A stretch of DNA of 64,000 bases from Paenibacillus fonticola DSM 21315 (GTDB taxonomy: Bacteria; Bacillota; Bacilli; Paenibacillales; Paenibacillaceae). The notes beneath the pieces were generated by a model. The model worked only from the letters and a program-made list of their open reading frames with translations. It was not told the origin of the DNA and made no database searches. The stretch is taken from assembly GCF_000381905.1 (NCBI RefSeq), contig NZ_KB907247.1:130798-194797 (forward strand), written 5' to 3'. Positions 44,755 to 53,659 of this stretch are shown here, piece by piece (within the stretch, counting starts at the first letter, position 1; each line of letters opens with the position of its first letter). The position numbers and the translations under genes are program-made.

Positions 44755-46104
44755 GTGACCATCATACAATTTCCGAAAAACTTCGTCTGGGGCGTATCTA
44801 CCTCGGCTTATCAAATCGAAGGCTCCTTGGATAAGGACGGGCGAGGCCTGAGCATCTGGGACGTTATGGCGGCAACGCCCGGCAAAATTTTTCAAGGCGA
44901 TGACGCAAGCGTTGCCTGTGACAGCTACAACCGTTACGAGGAAGACATTCAGCTTATGAAGGAGCTGGGTGTTAAAGCCTACCGCTTCTCGGTATCGTGG
45001 CCGCGCATTTACCCGCAAGGCTTCGGCGAAGTGAACCGGAAAGGAATCGAGCATTACAAACGCCTGGTGAACAAGCTGCTCGAGAACGGAATCGAGCCGT
45101 TCTGCACATTGTACCACTGGGAGCTGCCGCAGGCGCTTCAGACTAATGGGGGCTGGGAGAACCGGGAGACGATCGATGCCTTCGTCATGTTCGCCGAAAC
45201 GATGTTCCGTGAGTTCGACGGCTTGATCAAGCATTGGATGACGTTCAATGAGCCATGGTGCACCGCGATTAACGGCCATTTGCTCGGCAGGCATGCACCG
45301 TGCATTATGAACTGGCAGTCGGCCATTCAAGCCGGGCATCACCTGCTGGTAGCGCACGGCAAGACGGTAGCGAAGTTCCGCGAGTTGGGGACGGAGGGCG
45401 AGATCGGTTATGCGCCGGATATTTACTGGTACGAGCCGTTCTCCCGTAAGCAGGAGGATATCGCCGCAGCGTATCGGGCATTTTCCATATATACATGGTT
45501 CGTGACCCCTGTATTTACAGGCGAATACCCGGCGGAGATGGCCGCCTGGATCAGGACGAAGGGCGCTGAGCCTGTCATTGAGCCGGGGGACATGGACATT
45601 ATATCGCAGAAAATTGATTTCCTCGGGCTGAACTTCTACGGCGGCAACATTGTGCGCCATAAGGAAGGCAACAACTATTTGGATCTGGAGCATGTCGATC
45701 TCGGCTACGATAAATCGGATAAGGGCTGGTTCATTTTCCCGGAGGGGCTGTATTTAACCTTAAGCTGGCTAACCGAGCAGTTTGGGCCGATTCCGATATA
45801 CATTACCGAGAACGGCGCCTGCTACAATGACGAAGTGGTGGATGGAAAAGTTAACGATGTCCGCCGCATCAAATTTCTGGAGAGCCATGTTGCCGAGCTG
45901 GGCCGAGCAATCGAATCCGGCGTGAATTTGAAAGGCTATCTCACCTGGTCGCTGATGGACAATTTCGAGTGGGCGTTTGGATACTCGTGCCGCTTCGGCT
46001 TGATCCATGTCGATTACAGAACGCAGGTACGTACGCCGAAAGAGAGCTATTACTGGTACCAGAAGCTCATACGCAAAAATTGGCTTGAGCTGGAGAGTCG
46101 TTAA
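44755..46104 (+). CDS. Beta-glucosidase, glycoside hydrolase family 1
   Basis: 449 aa, cytosolic. GH1 signature FVWGVSTSAYQIEG at the N-terminus, acid/base Glu in TFNEPWC and nucleophile Glu in YITENGA; a C-terminal LIHVDYRTQVRTPKES segment is typical. GTG start with AGGGGGGAA upstream. It acts on beta-glucosides or beta-galactosides and completes the uptake/hydrolysis locus. Confidence 0.95.
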   Translation: MTIIQFPKNFVWGVSTSAYQIEGSLDKDGRGLSIWDVMAATPGKIFQGDDASVACDSYNRYEEDIQLMKELGVKAYRFSVSWPRIYPQGFGEVNRKGIEHYKRLVNKLLENGIEPFCTLYHWELPQALQTNGGWENRETIDAFVMFAETMFREFDGLIKHWMTFNEPWCTAINGHLLGRHAPCIMNWQSAIQAGHHLLVAHGKTVAKFRELGTEGEIGYAPDIYWYEPFSRKQEDIAAAYRAFSIYTWFVTPVFTGEYPAEMAAWIRTKGAEPVIEPGDMDIISQKIDFLGLNFYGGNIVRHKEGNNYLDLEHVDLGYDKSDKGWFIFPEGLYLTLSWLTEQFGPIPIYITENGACYNDEVVDGKVNDVRRIKFLESHVAELGRAIESGVNLKGYLTWSLMDNFEWAFGYSCRFGLIHVDYRTQVRTPKESYYWYQKLIRKNWLELESR

Positions 46105-46148
46105 CAATTGATAGTTTTTGGTGAAAAATGTCATAAGTTCACGAATGC

Positions 46149-46182
46149 AAGCCCGTCCTTAGTACGAAGGAACGGGCTTTTT
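46149..46182 (+). terminator. Terminator of the GH1 gene
   Basis: AAGCCCGTCCTT / AAGGAACGGGCTT hairpin followed by TTTT. Confidence 0.85.
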
Positions 46183-46244
46183 GTCGGATTTTTTTTATTT
46201 TAAATTCGTATATAATAGTTTGAAGGTTTTAAGGTAGGGGTGAC

Positions 46245-48194
46245 ATGATGAGGAGATGGTTATGGCTCCCGCTTGCACTTTTTGTCGTTATATTGGCAGG
46301 CTGCGGGGGAAGCAAGAAGTTTACGATAGAGCAGGCGGATGTCGCGGCGAGAATTATGCCGAATGGCGATCTTTTTATACAGGAGCTATTTACTTATCGC
46401 TTTGAAGGCGGCTGGAATGGAATGACCCGGTATGTCGACCTTAAAGGGCATGAGGGGATCGAGTTTTTTGAAGCGTATATTCCGCCGTCAGGCAAATATT
46501 TCGAAGACTTTACATATGACAATTTGCAGCGTCTTACAGTGGATTTCAACGAGGATAACGACACTTACTATGTTCATACACCGTCCTCGGATGAAACGAA
46601 GCGGGTCTATTACCGGTACCGGATTAAAGGCGCTGCCGTACGCTATGCGGATACAGGCGAGTTGGCGTGGAGTTTTTTCAAGAACAACAATGACGACATC
46701 CATAACGTGACGATCAACCTGCAGCTACAGGAGCCGTATGACGAGCAACGCATCCATTATTTCCTGCATGACCGGACGGGCGGGCAGGTTTCCCTAAAGC
46801 TTGGCGGGAGTGGGGAGTTATCCTCCATCCACTATTACAATGCGCTTCTCGATCTGAACGGCACGGCCCGTTTAAGAGTGCTGTTTCCGGCGGAGTGGAT
46901 TAGCGAACAGGAGGCCCGTCCCGCAGCACTTCCGCTGGATCAGGTTTTGGCCGAGGAACATGAACGGGAGCAGCGGCTCGTTAAGAGGGAGAATCATTTA
47001 TCGCTTGCCGATTCCGTGCTGAACATTGTGCTCTATGGGGCTCTTCTATTGCTTTTGCTCCATTTGCTGCCGCTCAAAAGAATTGCCGGACGGCTGCTGC
47101 ACAAAAGTCTTTTGCCCGAGCAGTTGGAACGGCTGGATCCACTGCTTGCCGTATATATTTTCCGAAAAGGGCGGCTTAAGAAGCGGGATATATTTGCGGG
47201 AGTATTTTCTTTGCGGCATAGAGGGCTCGTGGCAATGGAGGAAAGGCAGGCCCCTCCACGGCTGCAGGCAGACAAGAAGGCGCCTGACATCCTGCCGGAA
47301 TTCGTCTTTACGGGAAGGCGTTCCGCCTTAAACGAAACGGAGAGATTTTTCCTGGATAAGTTCTTCTATGGAAAAAAGCTGGAGACAGAACGGTTCACCG
47401 GGCCTACGCGGAAGGAGAAGAAGGATTCGAACGAGTTGAAGCGATATCGGCGCCTCTCTGAACGCATTCATACCGATTTCAAAAAATGGCGTGAACTGCT
47501 TGGACGTATGGACAATTTTCATGAGTATGTGTACCCGAACCGCCTGCGCAGAATATTGAAGACTGCTCTTATTTTTCTGCATTTCATTATTGTTCTTGCG
47601 CTTTATATTACTGATGTCTCATCGACTGTGAAAATAGGCTGGGTTTTCCTAATTGTTGGTACGGCCGCCGGACTCGCTTTCGCCTTCCCGAAGCGAAGAT
47701 GGATTACGGGGGTATATTATGTAGTTTGCTTTGGCGCAGCCGGCCTTCTTTATGAGAGCCCTGCTGCGACTACGTATGCGCTGCTGGTGATTGTAACTGT
47801 GATTTTTGTATACATTCTTCCTTCTTATCGGCTGACGCTGACAGGCTGGAAATATTACGCGGCACTTCGCTATTGGCGCAGGCGGCTTAAACGAGGAAAG
47901 ACTTATTCTGGGTCCGGAGCATATGACACGGAATCGAGTCTTAAGCTGGCCGAATTCGCTCTTGTGCTGGATGCAGGTCCGCAGCTGCTGAAGGCGATGA
48001 AGCGTCGGTCCGATGATGAGGCGTTGCAATCACTAGTTTCGCGCATAAGCCAACCGGCTATAGAAGGTCTTGTTTATTCGCAAAGATCGATCTCCTATAT
48101 GCCGCCAGATACCTCATCCGGAGGCAGTGGCGGATTTACCGACGGCGGCGGCGGTGGAGGCGGCGGGGGCGACGGTGGAACCGGCGCTTTCTAG
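46245..48194 (+). CDS. DUF2207-domain membrane protein with glycine-rich tail
   Basis: 649 aa. N-terminal signal with lipobox-like ILAGCGG, then the DUF2207 beta domain (about 25–220; VAARIMPNGDLFIQELFTYRF, GMTRYVDL). Membrane helices follow near 265 and 450–525. The C-terminus ends in a run of nine glycines (DGGGGGGGGGDGG). TATAAT at about 46209 is a likely -10. DUF2207 proteins often occur with LemA and TPM genes, as here 1–2 kb away; the role is probably envelope-related but unknown. Confidence 0.87.
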   Translation: MMRRWLWLPLALFVVILAGCGGSKKFTIEQADVAARIMPNGDLFIQELFTYRFEGGWNGMTRYVDLKGHEGIEFFEAYIPPSGKYFEDFTYDNLQRLTVDFNEDNDTYYVHTPSSDETKRVYYRYRIKGAAVRYADTGELAWSFFKNNNDDIHNVTINLQLQEPYDEQRIHYFLHDRTGGQVSLKLGGSGELSSIHYYNALLDLNGTARLRVLFPAEWISEQEARPAALPLDQVLAEEHEREQRLVKRENHLSLADSVLNIVLYGALLLLLLHLLPLKRIAGRLLHKSLLPEQLERLDPLLAVYIFRKGRLKKRDIFAGVFSLRHRGLVAMEERQAPPRLQADKKAPDILPEFVFTGRRSALNETERFFLDKFFYGKKLETERFTGPTRKEKKDSNELKRYRRLSERIHTDFKKWRELLGRMDNFHEYVYPNRLRRILKTALIFLHFIIVLALYITDVSSTVKIGWVFLIVGTAAGLAFAFPKRRWITGVYYVVCFGAAGLLYESPAATTYALLVIVTVIFVYILPSYRLTLTGWKYYAALRYWRRRLKRGKTYSGSGAYDTESSLKLAEFALVLDAGPQLLKAMKRRSDDEALQSLVSRISQPAIEGLVYSQRSISYMPPDTSSGGSGGFTDGGGGGGGGGDGGTGAF

Positions 48195-48224
48195 CTATGG
48201 ACTGTAAAAATAAGAAACCTGAAA

Positions 48225-48270
48225 AAAGAACCTGTCAAGTTACGAGGGATAGCCCTCTGTCAGGTTCTTT
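48225..48270. terminator. Bidirectional terminator between DUF2207 and HAD genes
   Basis: AAAGAACCTG / CAGGTTCTTT with an inner GAGGG-ATAG-CCCTC hairpin; T-rich on the + side and AAAAAA on the other. Confidence 0.75.
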
Positions 48271-48283
48271 GGCTTGTTTTTGC

Positions 48284-48382
48284 AGTGATGAATGCTGCGT
48301 ACATTTCCTTATAGTGATGAATGCTGCGAGTATAAGCTACATTCTTTGTAGTGACGAGTGGTTTCGATGCTAAGCTACATTC
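48284..48382 (+). repeat. Short direct repeats at the HAD gene 3' end
   Basis: AGTGATGAATGCTGCG occurs at 48284 and 48313, with a diverged third copy at 48350. AAGCTACATTC occurs at 48334 and again at 48372, where it includes the HAD stop codon. Confidence 0.55.
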
Positions 48383-49100
48383 GTTCCAGCAGTACATGAG
48401 CGATTTCCTGGTAATCGGCCACTCGGTGGTGCGGCTGATGGTCCGATTCCGGTTCGACGCTGCGGTGGTTGAACCACAACACCTTCCAGCCGGCATCGAG
48501 CGCGCCAACGACGTCATTGCGCCAGGAGTCGCCGATGTAGAAGCAATTTTGGGGAGCCAGGCCAAGCTGACCGGTCACGTGCTGGAAGAGACGTGCATCC
48601 GGCTTAGTAAATCCGACGGCTCCCGAAATATAAATCAGCTCTTCCGGGATGAGCCTAGTCAGGTTCAGGGCTTTGACTTTGTTCATTTGATGGTCGCGGG
48701 GCCCGTTCGTAATGACGCCTACTACGAAGCTTCTGGCTTGCAGCTCCGTGATCAGCTCCTCTACGCCATCATACAGTTCGATTGCATATTGTAGGCTAAG
48801 GTACTCCTCCTGAACAGTTTGCGCTAGTTCCGGCGCGAGCGAGAGGCCGAATTCGGCCAAGGCGAGCTGGAAACGCTGCCGCCGCATTTGGTGCAGCTCT
48901 TCGCCATGGGTTGGCGTCCCCCCAAGCTCCGCAGATAGAGCGTCGCTGTAGTAACGCATCCGATGGTAGGCTTGATCGTACGGAAAATCTGGCGGCGTCG
49001 ATAGTATGTTGGTCAGTGCAGCGCGGAAAGGATTAAGGTGATCATACAGTGTGTCGTCGAGGTCGAAGAACACGGCCCGCCGCCGCGAAGTAGATGTCAT
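48375..49100 (-). CDS. HAD-superfamily hydrolase (YjjG-like)
   Basis: 241 aa. Motif I FFDLDDTLYD with the nucleophile Asp, motif II VITNGP, motif III Lys in GFTKPD, and motif IV FYIGDSWRNDV. Subfamily I phosphatases of this kind dephosphorylate nucleotides or sugar phosphates; the substrate is unknown. It lies between the DUF2207 and TPM genes but has its own spacing. Confidence 0.88.
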   Translation of the reverse strand: MTSTSRRRAVFFDLDDTLYDHLNPFRAALTNILSTPPDFPYDQAYHRMRYYSDALSAELGGTPTHGEELHQMRRQRFQLALAEFGLSLAPELAQTVQEEYLSLQYAIELYDGVEELITELQARSFVVGVITNGPRDHQMNKVKALNLTRLIPEELIYISGAVGFTKPDARLFQHVTGQLGLAPQNCFYIGDSWRNDVVGALDAGWKVLWFNHRSVEPESDHQPHHRVADYQEIAHVLLERM

Positions 49101-49175
49101 GAGTAGAGTTCTCTCCCTTGTAGTTGATCATTAGTATTAGTTACTATTATACCGCCTACCGGAAGTGAACAGGGA

Positions 49176-50000
49176 TTAAAATCTGCGGCTCGCTCCGCCA
49201 CCGCCGGAAGAGCCTCCACCGCCACCGCGGAATCCTCCGCCTCCGCCTCCACCGCCTCCTCTCCCGCCCCGGCCGAGGATCGACAGCAGGAGAATGGTAA
49301 ACGTTCCGCGGAAGAACACGATGTCGATGAAGATGAACGCCACGATGATGATGATCCATAACGGGGACAGGCCGCCGCTTCCTGCCGAATTTGCAGAACC
49401 TGCTGTGTCCGGCAAAGTGACTTCCTGAGGGTTCAGTTCCAGTTCTGCGCCGTACTCTTTGGCGACCTCGTTATACAGAACTTTATATGTCTCGACGATA
49501 CCTTGTCCGGGCTGCTCATTTTCGATATACGGAATGGTGACCTGATCGAGAATCCGCCCGGTTTTGCCGTCGGGCAGCGCACCCTCTAGACCGTAGCCGA
49601 CCTCGATACGGACCTGCCTGTTGCCAGGCAGGTTGTCGCCTAAGGAGATGAGCAGCAGGACGCCGTTATTTAGCTTGGCATCGCCTAGCTTATAAGTTCG
49701 CAGCGCCTCGAGCGCATACTCCTCGATAGGCTCATCTCCCAGGGAAGGCACGGTCAGCACGGCGATTTGCGCCTTCGTGCGGTCTTCAAGCGCCCTGCCG
49801 AGCGCCAGAAGATACTGGGACTGCTCGGCTGTTAGAAGATGCTCGAAATCCTGCACATAAATATCTCCTCGAGGCTCGGGAATCTTTGGGACAGCTGAGA
49901 CGCTGGACGAAGGGGCCGCAAATACGGATAAAATCAGGATGAGAAGCGGGAGCAAGCTCCGGATGAATCGTTGTCGGCATGGTGCGGGGCTCATGCCCAT
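49176..50000 (-). CDS. TPM-domain membrane protein with glycine-rich tail
   Basis: 274 aa. Signal peptide, extracytoplasmic TPM domain (YVQDFEHLLTAEQSQYLLAL … KAQIAVLTVPSLG … VRIEVGYGLEGALPDG), one helix near 220–245 and a Gly/Ser/Arg-rich tail. TPM proteins of this type assist envelope or photosystem maintenance. It overlaps lemA by 10 bp, so the two are translated together. Confidence 0.9.
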   Translation of the reverse strand: MGMSPAPCRQRFIRSLLPLLILILSVFAAPSSSVSAVPKIPEPRGDIYVQDFEHLLTAEQSQYLLALGRALEDRTKAQIAVLTVPSLGDEPIEEYALEALRTYKLGDAKLNNGVLLLISLGDNLPGNRQVRIEVGYGLEGALPDGKTGRILDQVTIPYIENEQPGQGIVETYKVLYNEVAKEYGAELELNPQEVTLPDTAGSANSAGSGGLSPLWIIIIVAFIFIDIVFFRGTFTILLLSILGRGGRGGGGGGGGGFRGGGGGSSGGGGASRRF

Positions 50001-50650
50001 TCCTCTTCCGGCTGCAGCCAGAGATGCTGAGGACGGGCTGCCGGAGGCGCAGGAATCCGCGAAGTCTCATCCGTGCCGAAATCGACCTCTGGATTCGTTC
50101 TGGATTCCGGCGTCGTCTCGAAGTACCGCTTCTCATTGAATCCCATGATCCGTGCGATAAAAACCCCGGGGAAACGCCGAATCAGCTTGTTGTATTCCGC
50201 AACCGCATTGTTATAGTCGGCGCGGGCGACGGCGATCCGGTTCTCCGTTCCGGCCAGTTCGTCCATGAGCTGGGTAAATTGGGCATCCGCCTTCAGCGTC
50301 GGGTAGTTCTCGACGATAACAAGCAGGCGGCTGAGCGCGCCTTGAAGCTGTTGATCGGCTGCGGCCAGCTCGTCAGGCGTACGTGCCCCGCCGAGCGCGG
50401 CTCTGGCATCGGAAACTTCCTTAATTACTTCTTTTTCATGCTTGGCATAGCCTTTGACGGTGTTGACCAGATTGGGAATCAGATCGTATCGCCGCTGCAA
50501 TTGAACGTCGATTTTGCTCCATTGCTGGTTTACCGTTTCTTCGGAGGTCATGAACTTATTGTAATTTCCCGCGAACAGGGCAATGCCGATAATGACAACC
50601 GCCGCAATGATAATGATGGGAATCAGACAGCCTTTTCCCTTTAAATTCAT
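49991..50650 (-). CDS. LemA family protein
   Basis: 219 aa. One N-terminal helix (CLIPIIIIAAVVIIGIALFAG) and the LemA helical bundle (VNQQWSKIDVQLQRRYDLIPNLV … VARADYNNAVAEYNKLIRRFP). The C-terminus is Pro/Ala-rich. AGGAGGAG precedes the ATG. LemA–TPM pairs are widespread; exact function unsettled. Confidence 0.93.
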   Translation of the reverse strand: MNLKGKGCLIPIIIIAAVVIIGIALFAGNYNKFMTSEETVNQQWSKIDVQLQRRYDLIPNLVNTVKGYAKHEKEVIKEVSDARAALGGARTPDELAAADQQLQGALSRLLVIVENYPTLKADAQFTQLMDELAGTENRIAVARADYNNAVAEYNKLIRRFPGVFIARIMGFNEKRYFETTPESRTNPEVDFGTDETSRIPAPPAARPQHLWLQPEEEWA

Positions 50651-51002
50651 TTGCTATACTCCTCCTGTTCATGTCGCTATTACTTATCTTTATACCCTTT
50701 GCTTTATTTCTAAAAACTAAACAGTGTTTTGCAAATTGCTTTAGAGCACATCGCGAAGCGGGCTTAGAACTAGATTAGATGCGCCAATTGGCCGTCAACA
50801 GGCATAGTGGTTTACATGAAATGGGAGGAATATGGACGATGCGTGAGCATTCAGGAGGATGTTTGCGACTGGTGGTTGTGGAGATCACGAGCATTGATGG
50901 GATAGCTTCTCATACATGAGGATACTGTCTCGCTGCGTTTTCCCTTGGAGCAGATACACACTATAATTAGAGATGTTTTTTAAATAATAAAGAGGAGTTG
51001 AC
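50651..51002. other. Intergenic region between lemA and a small ORF
   Basis: 352 bp without a supportable gene. A TATAAT-like -10 lies at 50962–50967 about 40 bp before the small ORF, but no good -35 was found. Confidence 0.3.
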
Positions 51003-51182
51003 TTGAACTTGGCTTATGATGAAGTGTTGGAGCGCCGTAATGAGCTATTGAAGAGACAGGTAGGTGAGATGCTCGCCAAGGAGAACCAATATGGATTGAA
51101 AGATCAAGAGAGTCATTTCCTCCGGCGGATGATTAAAGAGCTGCATCAGACAGAATTCGAGCTGAGCGGCAAATCATTGTGA
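51003..51182 (+). CDS. Small helical protein, 59 aa (unrecognised)
   Basis: TTG start 5 nt after AAAGAGGAG. The product is highly charged and helical, a likely short coiled coil (AYDEVLERRNELLKRQVGEM … SHFLRRMIKELHQTEFEL), with no hydrophobic segment. It is followed 32 bp later by a perfect 18-bp terminator hairpin in the same direction, which supports a real gene. Function unknown. Confidence 0.55.
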   Translation: MNLAYDEVLERRNELLKRQVGEMLAKENQYGLKDQESHFLRRMIKELHQTEFELSGKSL

Positions 51183-51214
51183 TTATTGAAGAAGATCTGA
51201 TTAGGAGTTATGAC

Positions 51215-51260
51215 GACGATCGAGGATATGCACTCGCTGCATATCCTCGATCGTCTATTT
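51215..51260. terminator. Perfect 18-bp hairpin terminator
   Basis: GACGATCGAGGATATGCA and its exact complement around CTCGC, then TATTTTG. It serves the small ORF and may also act for the convergent ThrE-like operon. Confidence 0.85.
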
Positions 51261-51309
51261 TGCGTGTATAAAGATGATGTGATGCTTACAGGGGAGTAAG
51301 GAGTACGCT

Positions 51310-51792
51310 TTATGACTGCGGCGGCTCCTTCTTTGCCGGGCGCTGCCTTCTCGAAAGCTTAAACACCATTTGATTCAGCACCTCGGAAAGGACGAGCCCG
51401 ATGGCGATAGAGCCCGAGATCAGAAATGCTTTGGCGGCGAGCTGGACGGCCAGGTTGTATTCGCTCTCGACGAACTGGCGCATGGCATCATAAGCCAGTC
51501 CCCCCGGAACGAGCGGAATGATCCCGGATACGCTGAACAAAATGACCGGCTTTTTGTATATTCTGGCCAGCGTTTGGCTGATGACCCCTACGATAAAGGT
51601 TGCCACGACCGTGGCAAAGACGGCATCGAGTCGCGGCGACAGCAGGACGTAGGCGATCCATCCCATCATCCCGGCGAGCCCGCAATGCAGGAGCATCCTT
51701 CTCGGGGCATTAAACAAAATGCCAAAAGCGGCGGAAGCGATGAAGCTCGTAATGAGATGAAGGCTGAGCGATATAATTTGCGGCGGTATCAT
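51310..51792 (-). CDS. Threonine/serine exporter family, small subunit (ThrE_2/YjjB-like)
   Basis: 160 aa with four to five helices. The family motif SVSGIIPLVPGGLAYDAM is present. The start is put at ATG 51792; longer in-frame extension overlaps the upstream gene and is not protein-like. The ribosome binding site GAAAGAAGG is rather distant. It forms a split exporter with the following gene. Confidence 0.87.
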   Translation of the reverse strand: MIPPQIISLSLHLITSFIASAAFGILFNAPRRMLLHCGLAGMMGWIAYVLLSPRLDAVFATVVATFIVGVISQTLARIYKKPVILFSVSGIIPLVPGGLAYDAMRQFVESEYNLAVQLAAKAFLISGSIAIGLVLSEVLNQMVFKLSRRQRPAKKEPPQS

Positions 51793-51815
51793 TTTATGAT
51801 TAACCTTCTTTCCGG

Positions 51816-52739
51816 TTAAAAAAATGTGACAACAACGGCTATTCCCGTTCCGATGGCGAAGGCGGTCAGGATAGCTTCCGCGCCCCGGGACAAGCCCGAG
51901 ACCAAATGCCCAGCTATCAAATCCCTGACTGCGTTCGTGATCAGAAGTCCGGGTACGAGCGGCATGACAGAGCCGATAACAATCTTGTCCGGCTCCTGTC
52001 CGAGTCCAAGCCCAACGAAAAAGACGGCCAAGAGTCCGATGAAAAAAGCTGCGGAAAATTCCGCGAAAAATTTCACCTTGACTAAACGGTGCAGCGCAAG
52101 GAACAAGGCAAAACCGGCTCCGCCGCACAGGACGCCGGGCAGGATGTCGGCCATACTGCCCCGGAACATATAGGTGAAGCAGCCACTGGCGGCAGCCGCC
52201 GTGATGATTTGCAGCCAGACCGGATACTCGTGCCCGGCTTGATCAATGTCAGCCAGCCTGGCGTAGGCGCCGGCGGGCGTAATGTGTTTGCTAGCCAGCT
52301 TGCGCGATACGTCGTTAATAGCGGCGATCTTCCCTAAATCGGTCGTCCGTTCAACGATGCGAATCAGCCTGGCCGACTGCGAGCTGCTTGGCTGGAACAC
52401 GATTCCCGTCGGAGTGACATAACTGTGCGAGCCTCCGAGACCCATCGCTTCCGCCATACGGGTCATCGTATCCTCGACTCTATACGTTTCGGCCCCGCTT
52501 TGCAGCATCATTTTGCCGGCGAGGAGACAGAGTGCGGCAGGCCCGATATGGCCTTGTTCGGCGTCATCTGCATGAATAGGCTCTGCTGTCTCTGAAGACT
52601 TTTTGCCGAAATAGCTCTCCGCTCCATTTACCGCCAAGTCATGGCCATCCATATGCAAGTCATTTTCCTTGCCAACATCCCCATGTGCCGGCCTGCCGCT
52701 AGCTGTTTTCTGATGTTCACGTCCACCTGCATTATCCAT
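51816..52739 (-). CDS. Threonine/serine exporter family, large subunit (ThrE/YjjP-like)
   Basis: 307 aa. A 60-residue hydrophilic, His/Asp-rich N-terminal extension precedes the ThrE domain (LAGKMMLQSGAETYRVEDTMTRMAEAMG … VTPTGIVFQPS), and five helices end with GSVMPLVPGLLITNAVRDL. GGGGTGA precedes the ATG. Together with the small subunit it would export small amino acids or succinate-like acids. Confidence 0.88.
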   Translation of the reverse strand: MDNAGGREHQKTASGRPAHGDVGKENDLHMDGHDLAVNGAESYFGKKSSETAEPIHADDAEQGHIGPAALCLLAGKMMLQSGAETYRVEDTMTRMAEAMGLGGSHSYVTPTGIVFQPSSSQSARLIRIVERTTDLGKIAAINDVSRKLASKHITPAGAYARLADIDQAGHEYPVWLQIITAAAASGCFTYMFRGSMADILPGVLCGGAGFALFLALHRLVKVKFFAEFSAAFFIGLLAVFFVGLGLGQEPDKIVIGSVMPLVPGLLITNAVRDLIAGHLVSGLSRGAEAILTAFAIGTGIAVVVTFF

Positions 52740-52860
52740 GTTTATTCACCCCTGGTGGTTAATACTGCGTTCATTATATCATGCACGCCTTGATCAGGCG
52801 GTGATTCGTCTTACTGCTGCGGCAGCAGGTAGAGCCGCTAAATAACTAAAGTAATTTAAG

Positions 52861-52908
52861 CAATTAGAGCAGTCAAAGCAATTAGAGCAGTCAAAGCAGT
52901 TAAAGCAG
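52861..52908 (+). repeat. 18-bp tandem repeat (2.6 copies)
   Basis: CAATTAGAGCAGTCAAAG occurs twice back to back, followed by a partial CAGTTAAAGCAG. It is intergenic, between the transpeptidase stop and the ThrE start. Confidence 0.75.
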
Positions 52909-52928
52909 CAAGGCCCATTCTTTTGCTG

Positions 52929-53267
52929 TTACGGCCGAATCGTTACTCTCGTTCCTATTGGCACAAGCGAGGATAAGGTTAGTACGTCTTGATTATACAT
53001 ACGTATGCAGCCGTGGGACACCTCGTGGCCGATCGAAGAAGGATTGTTAGTCCCATGGATGCCATAGTGGGGCTTGGAGAGGCCCATCCAAAATGCCCCG
53101 AACGGTCCGCCGGGATTAGGCTGCTTATTAATGATGACGTAATCTCCCGTTGGGGTCTGGGTAAGCATTTTGCCGATGCCTACAGGAAAAGATCTTACGA
53201 CGGCGTCCCCGTCAAGCAAATGCAGCTGCCGTTCCGATAAATCTACAATGATCCGGTAATTAGGCAT
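52929..53267 (-). CDS. Minimal L,D-transpeptidase (YkuD domain)
   Basis: 112 aa: the complete YkuD catalytic domain and nothing else. Catalytic motif [10 protein letters not shown]…SHGCIRM with Cys of SHGC. No signal peptide, LysM or other wall-binding module, which is short for the family. It makes 3-3 cross-links in peptidoglycan; a spore-cortex role is possible given the germination genes nearby. GGAGGAATG lies just before the ATG. Confidence 0.9.
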   Translation of the reverse strand: MPNYRIIVDLSERQLHLLDGDAVVRSFPVGIGKMLTQTPTGDYVIINKQPNPGGPFGAFWMGLSKPHYGIHGTNNPSSIGHEVSHGCIRMYNQDVLTLSSLVPIGTRVTIRP

Positions 53268-53455
53268 TTATCATTCCTCCTGCTTAGGTGTATGAAGGAT
53301 CTGAATCACCACAGGATATATATATATTCGCACAAGGGGCTGAATGTCCAACGACTTGATCATATTCTATCCTTCTGCTTCACGTACACTGCAGTGTCAT
53401 TTACCTTGCTGCTTTTATATACACGCTGTTCCAGATGATTCTGCTGGTATATTAG

Positions 53456-53533
53456 TTGCTGGATATAGCGGATCAAGCATTGTATAAAGCAAAAGAATCG
53501 GGCAGGAACAAGGTCTGGCGTGCGGAACGCTAG
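53456..53533 (+). pseudogene. Vestigial C-terminus of a GGDEF diguanylate cyclase
   Basis: The frame reads LLDIADQALYKAKESGRNKV then WRAER and TAG. ADQALYKAKESGRN is the canonical C-terminal helix of GGDEF domains. An in-frame TAG directly precedes the fragment, and nothing upstream matches the rest of the domain, so only about 25 codons survive. TTGTATAAAGCAAA from it is duplicated at 53541–53554. Confidence 0.7.
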
Positions 53534-53659
53534 GCCTTTTTTGTATAAAGCAAAGCCGATAGGGCTATTTTCATTTAGAAAGTAAGCATAGTAAATGAAT
53601 GATTTAAATGTCTCATTGGAACAATAACTCGGACTGAGCAGGATGTTATTATGGTTCAC

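Noticed and set aside
51793-52128. N-terminal extension of the small ThrE-like subunit
   Set aside because: It lies inside the upstream ThrE gene in another frame and is Arg/Phe/Cys-rich, unlike a real protein; the family starts at MIPPQII.
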